Below are positions 33,844 to 40,805 of a stretch of DNA of 64,000 bases, one piece after another. Position numbers and translations under genes: made by a program. The stretch spans positions 682,001 to 746,000 of the forward strand of contig CAVUDJ010000019.1 of assembly GCA_963740215.1 (NCBI GenBank), given 5' to 3'. Each line of letters opens with the position of its first letter. Position 1 is the stretch's first letter. The DNA comes from CAVVAL01 sp963740215. GTDB lineage: Bacteria; Actinomycetota; Actinomycetes; Mycobacteriales; Cryptosporangiaceae. The notes under the pieces are model-generated. The model did no database searches. It was given only the letters and a program-made list of their open reading frames with translations, and was not told where the DNA came from.

Positions 33844-34563
33844 ATGCTGCGCCCGCCGCGCGCCGTGGTCCGCAGGGACGCCGGCCTGTACACGCTGGAG
33901 CGCACCCTGCACCGGCGCGGGTTCACGCTGGTCGGCGGCGCGGACGAGGCCGGCCGCGGTGCCTGCGCCGGACCGCTCGTCACCGCCGCCGTCGTGCTGC
34001 CCGAGGGGAAACGCGGCGAGGTCCCGGAGCTGGCCGACTCGAAGCTGCTCACGCCCGCCGCTCGCGAACGCGTCTACGACCAGGTCGTGGCCCGCGCCCT
34101 GTCGTACGCGGTCGTGGTCGTGCCCGCGAGCGAGGTCGACGCTCGTGGCCTGCACCGCAGCAACCTGGAGGCGCTCCGCCGCGCGCTGGGCCGGCTCGCG
34201 CCGCGTCCCGACTACGTCCTCATCGACGGGTTCCGGGTCGACGGTCTCGGCGTGCCGGGCCTCGCCGTGTGGAAGGGTGACCGGGTCAGCGCCTGCATCG
34301 CCGCCGCGTCCGTGATCGCCAAGGTCACCAGGGACCGGATGATGACGGACATGCACGAGCTGTACCCGCAGTACGACTTCGCGCAGCACAAGGGCTACAT
34401 CACGCCGGACCACGCCGCTGCGCTGTCCCGGCACGGACCGTGCCCCGAGCACCGGATGTCGTACGCGAACGTGGCCGCCGTCGTGGCCGGCGCGTCGGGA
34501 GGGGGGAACGCACTGGTGCCTAGCCTGGTGCGCGACAATATCGGGGTGGAGGACACGGCATGA
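33844..34563 (+). CDS. rnhB: Ribonuclease HII
   Basis: A 239-residue enzyme that removes single ribonucleotides and RNA primers from DNA. ATG 33844 gives the expected short N-terminus. Catalytic residues are visible in GGADEAGRGACAGPLVTAA (DEAGRG motif) and DYVLIDGFRVDG, with KGDRVSACIAAASVIAKVTR in the active-site region and YDFAQHKGYITPDHAAAL downstream. The 40-residue C-terminal extension after SYANVAAVV is not conserved. Its stop overlaps a micro-ORF repeat that leads into the DUF2469 gene. Confidence 0.95.
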   Translation: MLRPPRAVVRRDAGLYTLERTLHRRGFTLVGGADEAGRGACAGPLVTAAVVLPEGKRGEVPELADSKLLTPAARERVYDQVVARALSYAVVVVPASEVDARGLHRSNLEALRRALGRLAPRPDYVLIDGFRVDGLGVPGLAVWKGDRVSACIAAASVIAKVTRDRMMTDMHELYPQYDFAQHKGYITPDHAAALSRHGPCPEHRMSYANVAAVVAGASGGGNALVPSLVRDNIGVEDTA

Positions 34564-34637
34564 GCGAGCTTCGCGAGCGAATCGGCGAGTACAGCGTGCG
34601 CGAATGCGCCACCGAGCGCAGCGAGGTGTGCTCATGA
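34560..34637 (+). repeat. Micro-ORF repeat, family R copy 1 (25 codons)
   Basis: ATG 34560 overlaps the rnhB stop (ATGA). It opens a 25-codon frame (MSELRERIGEYSVRECATER, then SEVCS) whose TGA at 34635 overlaps the ATG of the next gene (ATGA). The DNA end GAGCGCAGCGAGGTGTG is shared with copies at 38027 and 50347. It may be a translational relay between neighbouring genes, or a mobile repeat that inserts at stop-start junctions. Confidence 0.75.
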
Positions 34638-34951
34638 GCGCTGAGGACCTGGAGAAGTACGAGACGGAGATGGAGCTGCAGCTCTATCGGGAGTATCGCG
34701 ACATCGTCCGGCAGTTCTCCTACGTCGTCGAGACGGAGCGGCGTTTCTATCTCGCGAACTCCGTCGACCTTCAGGTACGCAACGCTGACGGCGAGGTCTA
34801 CTTCCAGGTCGAGATGTCGGACGCTTGGGTCTGGGACATGTACCGTCCGGCCCGTTTCGTCAAGAACGTGCGCGTCGTGACGTTCAAGGACGTGAACGTC
34901 GAAGAGCTCGAAAAGCCGGACATCTCACTGCCCGACGCCGGTATCCAGTAG
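34634..34951 (+). CDS. DUF2469 family protein
   Basis: A 105-residue acidic protein, highly conserved in actinobacteria. It starts at ATG 34634 (MSAEDLEKYETEMELQLYRE), continues DIVRQFSYVVETERRFYLAN and ends FVKNVRVVTFKDVNVEELEK. The function is unknown; it nearly always follows rnhB, as here. Its start codon overlaps the stop of the micro-ORF repeat, so translation is probably coupled to upstream genes. Confidence 0.93.
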   Translation: MSAEDLEKYETEMELQLYREYRDIVRQFSYVVETERRFYLANSVDLQVRNADGEVYFQVEMSDAWVWDMYRPARFVKNVRVVTFKDVNVEELEKPDISLPDAGIQ

Positions 34952-34991
34952 CGGCCAGTGGGTATGGCCACTCGTGACTGAGGAGGTCATC

Positions 34992-35309
34992 GTGGCCACG
35001 ATCCCGCTGCCGGACGAACCGCCCCCGACCATGCCCGAGTCCGCGCGCGAGGGTGGGCCGCCGCCCCCACCGCCCGGCTACGCGGGCAAGCACCGTGCCG
35101 GCGGCGAACGCGCGGCCGGCGGCATCCCGCCCGGCACCGGGCCCGATGTGCCCGCTCCGGAGGGCACGTCCGAGGACAAGCCCGCCGACGAGGGCGCCCA
35201 CACCCCCGAAGTCGGCCCGGGTGGCGCCGACTTCGACACCGACTCGCCGCCGCTCGCCGGCCGTTCCGACTCCGCACGCCAAGCTCGCCCGCAGGAACCA
35301 CCCGACTGA
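34992..35309 (+). CDS. Proline-rich hypothetical protein
   Basis: A possible 105-residue protein. GTG 34992 has GAGGAGG seven bases upstream, which favours it over GTG 34974. The sequence is low complexity, rich in Pro, Gly, Glu and Ala (EGGPPPPPPGYAGKHRAGGE), with no recognised domain, signal peptide or membrane helix. It is likely disordered. The good ribosome site is the main support for expression. A family Q inverted repeat follows its stop. Confidence 0.5.
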   Translation: MATIPLPDEPPPTMPESAREGGPPPPPPGYAGKHRAGGERAAGGIPPGTGPDVPAPEGTSEDKPADEGAHTPEVGPGGADFDTDSPPLAGRSDSARQARPQEPPD

Positions 35310-35321
35310 CCAGCCCGTCCG

Positions 35322-35404
35322 GAAACGGACTTGTCGGGCCAAGTCGGCGTGCCGATATAGGCCAGGCGCGACTAGCCCCGAATTGGCCACCGCAAGTCCG
35401 TTTC
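35322..35404. repeat. Inverted-repeat element, family Q copy 3 (diverged)
   Basis: An 83-base element with perfect 12-base inverted ends (GAAACGGACTTG and CAAGTCCGTTTC). The core differs from copies 1 and 2, but the ends match. It lies between convergent genes and could fold into one long hairpin. Confidence 0.7.
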
Positions 35405-35424
35405 GTTGCGCCGCAGGCTGGCGC

Positions 35425-36009
35425 CTACAGGTCGCCGGTGAGGTAGCGCTGGAGGGTGGGGGCGACGATCGGTACGAGCTCGTCGGTCGGCGTCGACGCG
35501 AGCGGTTCCACACGCAGGATGTAGCGGGTGAACGCGATCCCGATGAGTTGCGACGCGACCAGATTGGCGCGGAGCTGCGGCCGTTCCACGTCGAGGGCCA
35601 CAGTGACGCGACCGAAGATCGCCGACGTGACGAACTCGCGCATCATCGCGGCGGACTTCTCGTGCGTCATGGCGCTGCGGAGCAGGCCGATGAATGGGTG
35701 GCTGGCCTCGGGGGAGTCCCAGACGGTGAGGAACATCCGGACGATGCGCTCCCCGAGACCGTCGAACCCGGGGGCGAGCAGCGCCGGGATGATCACGGCC
35801 GGGTCGATCGGCAGCTGCATCGCCGAAACGAACAGGTGTTCCTTGGTGCCGAAGTAGTGGTGCACGAGCGCGGGGTCGACGCCGGCCTCGCGGGCGATAC
35901 CGCGCACGGTGGCGCCGTCGTACCCGGTCTCGGTGAAGGCGGTCCGGGCGGCGTCGAGGATGGCCTGCTGCGTCCCCGACTCGCCCGGCCGCCGTCCCGT
36001 ACGCCCCAC
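35425..36009 (-). CDS. TetR family transcriptional regulator of the ABC exporter operon
   Basis: A 194-residue protein. GTG 36009 lies two bases after the permease stop. The helix-turn-helix runs through AILDAARTAFTETGYDGATV and GIAREAGVDPALVHHYFGTK. The C-terminal domain matches the TetR_C group with TRYILRVEPLAS. It is the third gene of an ATPase-permease-regulator operon. The best operator candidate is the 34-base palindrome at 37533-37566, just upstream of the ATPase gene, implying autoregulation. Confidence 0.9.
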   Translation of the reverse strand: MGRTGRRPGESGTQQAILDAARTAFTETGYDGATVRGIAREAGVDPALVHHYFGTKEHLFVSAMQLPIDPAVIIPALLAPGFDGLGERIVRMFLTVWDSPEASHPFIGLLRSAMTHEKSAAMMREFVTSAIFGRVTVALDVERPQLRANLVASQLIGIAFTRYILRVEPLASTPTDELVPIVAPTLQRYLTGDL

Positions 36010-36011
36010 GC

Positions 36012-36751
36012 CTATGCGCTCCGCCGGCGCAGGGTCGCCGCCGCGAGCACGAGCATCACGATCGCCACGGTGACGATGATGCCGAAGTCGCGGATGAGCG
36101 TTTCGGTGATCTCGTCGGTACGGCCGACCTCGTTGAGCGCCTCGACGACGTACGAGAGCGGCATGACGTCGCTGATCGCCTGGAGCCAGCCGATCATCTG
36201 CTCGCGTGGGGTGAACAGGCCGCAGAGCAGCACCTGCGGAAGCACCACGGCGGGCATGAACTGCACGGCCTGGAACTCGGTCTGCGCGAACGCGCTGACG
36301 AACAGGCCGAGCGCCATGCCGAGGATCGCGTTGGTCACGGCGACGCTGCACGACGAGCCACGCCGGCCCGGCGGTGTCGAGGTCGAGCAGCCAGTAGGCC
36401 GTGGCGCAGGCGATGGCGGCCTGCAGCGCGGCGGTGAGGGCGAACGCCAGCCCGTACCCGAAGCAGCAGGTCGAGCTTGGCCATCGGCGTGCTGAGCAGG
36501 CGTTCGAGGGTGCCGGTGGTGCGTTCGCGCAGCATGGTCACGCTGGTCACCAGGAACATCGTGATGAACGGGAAGACGCCGAGCAGCGGCAGCCCGATGC
36601 GGTCGAACACGAGCGGGCTGTCGTCGAACACGAACCTCAGCAGCACCATGAGCAGGCTGGGGACGAACAGCAACAGCGCGACCGTGCGGTGGTCATGGCG
36701 GAGCTGGGTGAGCACCCGGCCCGCCGTGGCGAGCGTGATCCGGACAGACAT
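36012..36751 (-). pseudogene. ABC-2 type transporter permease (two frameshifts as sequenced)
   Basis: The gene starts at ATG 36751 (SVRITLATAGRVLTQLRHDH) and is readable in three successive frames. The first frame runs through MFLVTSVTMLRERTTGTLER to about 36470. The second gives GYGLAFALTAALQAAIACAT to about 36355. The third runs from SVAVTNAILGMALGLFVSAF to the stop at 36012. Each change equals one extra base. Joined, they give about 245 residues with six membrane helices, a normal ABC-2 permease. It works with the ATPase encoded just upstream as an exporter. The frame changes are probably sequence errors. Confidence 0.8.
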
Positions 36752-37520
36752 CAGGCCACCTCCGTGCGCTGGGCCTCGCGGGTCATGATCAGGCGGAGGA
36801 ACGCCTCCTCCAGGTCGTCGGTGCCGCTGCTGGCGCGCAGGTCGGACGGCGTGTCGTCGGCGATGATCTCGCCGTCACGCATGAGCAGCAGGCGGTCGCA
36901 GCGGCTGGCTTCGTCCATGACGTGGCTGGACACCATGAGCGTGGTGCCGCCGCGCGCCAGGTCGTGGAACTGGTTCCACAGGTCCCGCCGCAGCACCGGG
37001 TCGAGCCCGACGGTGGGTTCGTCGAGGATGAGGACCTCCGGCGACGCGAGCAGCGCGCATGCCAGCGACACCCGGGCGCGCTCGCCGCCGGAGAGGGAGC
37101 CGACGAGCTGTCCGGGCCGGTCGGCTAGGCCGACGTCGACGAGCGCCTGGTCGGCGGCGCGCTTGCCGACGCCGTAGATCGCCGCGAAGTACCGGACGTT
37201 GTCTCGCACCGTGAGGTCGGCGTACACGGACGGGCTCTGCGTGAAGTACCCGACCCTGCGCCGCAGCGACGGCGTGCCGGCCGGCAGCCCGAGCACCGTG
37301 ACCGTGCCGGACTTCACCTTCTGCACCCCGACGATGCAGCGCATCAGGGTGGTCTTGCCGCATCCGCTAGGCCCGAGCAGCCCGGTGACCGCGCCCTGGA
37401 TGACGTCGAACGAGATGCCGTGCAGGACGCGGCTGGCCGCCACGTTCCACGACGAGCTGGTCGACGGCCAGAGATGGTGGGCCCGGAGATCTCGGTGCGT
37501 GGGGCGTGGTTCGCGGTCAT
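36751..37520 (-). pseudogene. ABC transporter ATP-binding protein (two frameshifts near N-terminus)
   Basis: The start is ATG 37520 (MTANHAPRTEISGPTIS) behind GGAGCG. The frame then shifts near 37470 into AVDQLVVERGG and near 37445 into SRVLHGISFDVIQGAVTGLL. From there it is intact to the stop at 36751: Walker A GPSGCGKTTLM, Q-loop YFTQSPS, signature SLSGGERARVSLA, Walker B VLILDEPTVGLDP and H-loop MVSSHVMDEA. Each shift equals one extra base. The protein is a DrrA-like drug or lipid exporter ATPase. Its stop shares one base with the permease start. Confidence 0.85.
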
Positions 37521-37532
37521 CGCTCCTCCACT

Positions 37533-37566
37533 ATTCATCGTGCGTTGAAATCAACGGTAGATGAAT
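37533..37566. promoter_or_regulatory. Palindromic operator, probably for the TetR regulator
   Basis: A nested palindrome: outer arms ATTCATC and GATGAAT, inner arms CGTTGA and TCAACG, all sharing one centre at 37549.5. It starts 13 bases before the ATPase start codon, ideal for repression of the ABC-TetR operon. Confidence 0.7.
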
Positions 37567-37599
37567 TCCTGCCCCGCGCGCAACCACCTACGAAGAAGG

Positions 37600-37622
37600 C
37601 TTGACTTAGAGTGCACTCGAAG
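37600..37622 (+). promoter_or_regulatory. MerR-type operator/promoter
   Basis: The sequence CTTGACTTAGAGTGCACTCG (then AAG) is a dyad typical of operators bound by CTTGAC/GTGCAC-type MerR regulators. The TTGACT doubles as a -35 box. A matching -10 after a 19-base spacer is weak (GAGGGT). It lies 15 bases before the MerR gene, suggesting autoregulation. Confidence 0.7.
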
Positions 37623-37637
37623 GGAGAGGGTGTCTCC

Positions 37638-38030
37638 ATGACGACGGGGCTCACGATCCAGGAAACGGCCGAGCGCACCGGCCTCACCGCCCACACCTTG
37701 CGGTACTACGAGCGCATCGGACTCGTGTGGGAGGTCGACCGTGACACCGCCGGCCACCGCCGGTACACCGAGCAGGACGTGGGCTGGCTGATCCTGCTCA
37801 CCCGCCTGCGGGCCACCGGGATGCGGGTCCGCGACATGCTCCGCTACGCCGAGCTGGCGCGGCAGGGTCCGGAGACGAACCCGGCGCGGATCAAGCTGCT
37901 GGAGGAGCAGCGGGCACGGGTGGCGGCTCGCATCGCCGAGCTGCAGTCCGACCTGGACCTTCTCGACTACAAGATCACCGCGTACCGCGCCGAGCAGGCC
38001 GAGCCGAACCCGGTGCGGGAGTCTGCGTGA
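37638..38030 (+). CDS. MerR family transcriptional regulator
   Basis: A 130-residue protein starting at ATG 37638. The N-terminal winged helix is clear (LTIQETAERTGLTAHTLRYY, then ERIGLVWEVDRDTAGHRRYT). A coiled-coil dimerisation helix follows (LLEEQRARVAARIAELQSDL). There is no C-terminal effector domain and no conserved Cys, so it is of the short, non-metal type. A MerR-type dyad lies directly upstream. Its stop overlaps a family R micro-ORF that leads into the next gene, so the pair is probably one operon. Confidence 0.92.
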   Translation: MTTGLTIQETAERTGLTAHTLRYYERIGLVWEVDRDTAGHRRYTEQDVGWLILLTRLRATGMRVRDMLRYAELARQGPETNPARIKLLEEQRARVAARIAELQSDLDLLDYKITAYRAEQAEPNPVRESA

Positions 38031-38107
38031 GTGAGCGGAGCGAGCGAACCGATCGAGCACAGTGCGCCGCGAACGCGGCCGGCGAGCGCAGCGAGGTGTG
38101 CCCGTGA
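38027..38107 (+). repeat. Micro-ORF repeat, family R copy 2 (26 codons)
   Basis: GTG 38027 overlaps the MerR stop (GTGA). The 26-codon frame reads VSERSERTDRAQCAANAAG, then ERSEVCP. Its TGA overlaps the GTG at 38104 where the next gene begins (GTGA). It has the same layout and the same end (GAGCGCAGCGAGGTGTG) as copy 1 at 34560. Confidence 0.75.
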
Positions 38108-38687
38108 GTGAGCGGAGGCCTCGGACGCGATCCTGCCGTTCGCGTCCAAGGAGGAGTGGGCGCACTGGCTCGCGGACCAGCACGACAGCGCCGCGGGAGT
38201 GTGGATCCGGCTCGCGAAGAAGGGGTCCGGCGTCGCGTCGGTCAGCTACGCCGAGGCGGTCGAGGTGGCGCTGTGCTACGGCTGGATCGACGGCCAGGCG
38301 AGGAGCCTCGACGACGACTTCTACCTCCAGCGCTACACGCCTCGTAGCGCGCGCAGCAAGTGGTCGAAGATCAATTGCGGCAGGGCCACCGACCTCATCG
38401 AACGCGGGCTGATGCAGCCCGCCGGGCTTCGCGAGGTGGAGCGCGCCAAGGCGGACGGGCGCTGGGACGCGGCGTACGACCCGCCGAGCACCGCGCAGGT
38501 ACCGCCCGAACTCGCTGAAGCCTTGGAGCGCAATCCCGCCGCCCGGAACGCCTTCGCCACCCTCGACGGCCGCAACCGGTACGCGATCCTGTACCGGATC
38601 GCCGAAGCCAAGCGCCCGGAAACGAAGGCGCGTCGGATCGAGAAGTTCGTTTCAATGCTTGCCGAAGGAGGCAAGATCTACCCCTGA
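38104..38687 (+). pseudogene. YdeI/OmpD-associated family protein (frameshift near start)
   Basis: The GTG at 38104 continues the micro-ORF overlap pattern, but the conserved protein is in another frame from about 38118. That frame reads SDAILPFASKEEWAHWLADQ, then WIRLAKKGSG, VALCYGWIDGQARSLDDDFY, TPRSARSKWSKINCGRATDL, and ends GGKIYP. This matches the YdeI family (bacteriocin-protection-like, DUF1801-related); its function is poorly known. One base appears to be missing between 38107 and 38118. If not, the first normal start in the conserved frame is GTG 38199, which removes about 30 residues. Confidence 0.78.
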
Positions 38688-38717
38688 GCGTTGCGGACGA
38701 CAGGGGAGCGGATGAAC

Positions 38718-38789
38718 GCGGGCAGAGCCCCCGAATGGTGAGGCGGCAGAGCCTTCGAAGGGCCAGGCGGCAGAGCCCGAATCGGCGCC
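38718..38789. repeat. 24-bp imperfect tandem repeat, three copies
   Basis: Three units of 24 bases beginning GCGGGCAGAGCC or GGCGGCAGAGCC lie in the 167-base gap between the YdeI-like and AI-2E-type genes. There is no coding role and no clear dyad. Confidence 0.55.
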
Positions 38790-38854
38790 AGGGGCGCATG
38801 CCCAGGTGCGGGTAGCGGTGGTGAGCGGGATGCCAGGCTGGCTGATCCGGGCGC

Positions 38855-39897
38855 ATGGTCATCGCAGTCGTGATCTTCGGCGCGTTCCTGGTCGAGCTGG
38901 TGGGTACTCGGACGGCTTCGCGGCCTGCTGATCATGCTTCTGGTCGCCCAGTTCCTCGCGCTCGCGCTGGAGCCGGCGGTGAACTGGCTCGCCGCGCGGG
39001 GCTGGCGCCGGGGCGCGGCCACGGGCTTCGTGATGCTCGTGGTGCTGGGCGTCCTCGGCGTATTCGTCGTGGCGGTCGGCTCGCTGGTGGTCTCCCAGGT
39101 GGCGACGCTCGCGGAGCAGGCGCCGGACTATCGCCGAGGGCCTGCTGAACTGGATCAACCGCACGTTCGACGCGAACCTGTCCACGGCACGGATCCGTGA
39201 CCAGCTGACTGCCCCGGACGGGCCGCTCGGCAACTACTCGCAGCGGCTTGCCGAGGGCGCGCTCGGGTTTGGCACGGCGACGATCGGCATTCTCTTCCAG
39301 TTCCTCACCGTGCTGCTGTTCGCGTTCTACCTGTGTGCGGATGGGCCGCAGGTGCGGCGCGGGATCTGCTCGATGCTCACGCCAGCCCGCCAGCGGGACG
39401 TGCTGCGCGCGTGGGAGATCGCCATCGACAAGACCGGCGGGTACCTGTACTCGCGGCTGCTGCTCGGGCTCGTGTCCGGGCTGGCGCACTTCGCGGTGCT
39501 CTTCATCCTCGACGTGCCCTACGCGGCGGCGCTCGCGCTCTGGATGGGCGTGGTCTCGCAGCTCGTGCCGACGGTCGGGACGTACCTCGGGGCCGGGTTG
39601 CCCCTCCTGGTGGCGCTGGTCACCAGCCCGACCGACGCGTTGATCCTGCTGATCTTCATCGTCATCTACCAGCAGGTCGAGAACTACCTGCTCCAGCCCC
39701 GGATCACCGCGCGCACGCTCGACCTGCACCCGGCGGTGGCGTTCGGAGCGGTGATCGCCGGCGCGGCGGTGCTCGGTGCGGTCGGTGCGGTGCTGGCGAT
39801 CCCGTTCACCGCGGTCGTGCAGACGTTCGTCGGGTCCTACATCCGCCGGTACGAGGTGGAGGATCACGCGCTAGTCGACACCGAGGCGGCGGATTAG
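38855..39897 (+). pseudogene. AI-2E family transporter (two or more frameshifts)
   Basis: The conserved protein is spread over three frames. The first is MVIAVVIFGAFLVELVG from ATG 38855. The second, from about 38919, reads RGLLIMLLVAQFLALALEPA and GAATGFVMLVVLGVLGVFVV. The third, from about 39133, begins IAEGLLNWINRTFDANL. It continues through FLTVLLFAFYLCADGPQVRR and VPYAAALALWMGVVSQLVPT to QQVENYLLQPRITARTLDLH and the stop. Each step is one extra base. The true start may be ATG 38830 (MPGWLIRA), in yet another frame. The AI-2E/YdiK/PerM family are multi-pass membrane proteins, some of them antiporters; the role here is unknown. Confidence 0.82.
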
Positions 39898-39901
39898 AGC
39901 G

Positions 39902-40324
39902 TCAGTGGACGGTCTTGGCCCAGCTGTAGGCGTAGCGCACCTGGTCGGCCGGGACGATCTCCTTGCCCAGCGGGAACACCGCCAGGTAGGCCATCTTCAT
40001 CGACGCGACGCCGAACGGGATCCCGATGATCGTGATGAAGAACATCAGCCCGAGAAAGATGTGCGCGAGCGCCAGCCACCAGCCGGCGACCAGGAACCAC
40101 AGTACGTTCCCGATGACGGAGGCGGCGCCCGCCTCGGGCCGGTCGACTATGGACTGCCCGAATGGCCAGAGCGTGTAGAGCGCGAGCCGGAACGACGCGA
40201 TGCCGAACGGGATCGTGATGATGAGCACGCACGCGATGACGCCCGCCAGCGCGTATCCGAGCGCCAGCGGCAGGCCGGCGATCAGCAGCCAGATGATGTT
40301 GCCGAGAAATCTCAGTAGGCCCAT
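39902..40324 (-). CDS. YccF domain-containing membrane protein
   Basis: A 140-residue inner-membrane protein with two copies of the YccF motif: GNIIWLLIAGLPLALGYALA with IPFGIASFRLALYTLWPFGQ, and GNVLWFLVAGWWLALAHIFL with IPFGVASMKMAYLAVFPLGK. Four hydrophobic segments are visible. The function is unknown. It is convergent with the AI-2E-type gene four bases away and divergent from hisI across a long hairpin. Confidence 0.93.
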   Translation of the reverse strand: MGLLRFLGNIIWLLIAGLPLALGYALAGVIACVLIITIPFGIASFRLALYTLWPFGQSIVDRPEAGAASVIGNVLWFLVAGWWLALAHIFLGLMFFITIIGIPFGVASMKMAYLAVFPLGKEIVPADQVRYAYSWAKTVH

Positions 40325-40355
40325 GACCCATTCTGTCTCGCCCGCGCCACCCCGT

Positions 40356-40414
40356 CGAGTTTCGGATTTTTGGGGTTCGGCGCGGCCGCCGAACCCTCAA
40401 AAATCCGAAACTCG
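40356..40414. repeat. Long hairpin between divergent genes
   Basis: Arms of about 27 bases (CGAGTTTCGGATTTTTG, GGGTTCGGCG and their complement) pair with a single bulge around a short GC core. It lies in the 115-base gap between divergent yccF and hisI, so it is not placed as an ordinary terminator. Confidence 0.75.
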
Positions 40415-40439
40415 GCGTGGCACAAGGCAGGATGGGGAC

Positions 40440-40793
40440 GTGAACAGCGCACTCGATCCCGCTATCGCCGCCCGCCTCAAGCGTGACGCGGCGGGCCTCG
40501 TCGTCGCCGTCGCGCAGCAGTACGACACGGGCGAGGTGCTCATGGTCGGCTGGATGGACGACGAGGCGCTGCATCGCACGCTGACGAGCGGTCGCGTCAC
40601 GTACTGGTCGCGCAGCCGCCAGGAGTACTGGGTGAAGGGCGACACGTCCGGCCACGTGCAGCGCGTGAAGTCGGTCGCGCTGGACTGCGACGGCGACACG
40701 CTGCTGGTGAAGGTCGAGCAGGTCGGCGCCGCCTGCCACACCGGCGACCGGTCGTGCTTCGACGCTGGTGAGTTGACGGTCACGGGCCTGTAG
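40440..40793 (+). CDS. hisI: Phosphoribosyl-AMP cyclohydrolase
   Basis: A 117-residue zinc enzyme of histidine synthesis (third step) starting at GTG 40440. Motifs: VLMVGWMDDEALHRTLTSGR, VTYWSRSRQEYWVKGDTSGH, ALDCDGDTLLVKVEQVGAAC and CHTGDRSCF, with the zinc-binding cysteines. There is no fused HisE domain. trpE follows after 12 bases, a pairing common in actinobacteria. Confidence 0.96.
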   Translation: MNSALDPAIAARLKRDAAGLVVAVAQQYDTGEVLMVGWMDDEALHRTLTSGRVTYWSRSRQEYWVKGDTSGHVQRVKSVALDCDGDTLLVKVEQVGAACHTGDRSCFDAGELTVTGL

Positions 40794-40805
40794 GAGGATG
40801 GCGCG

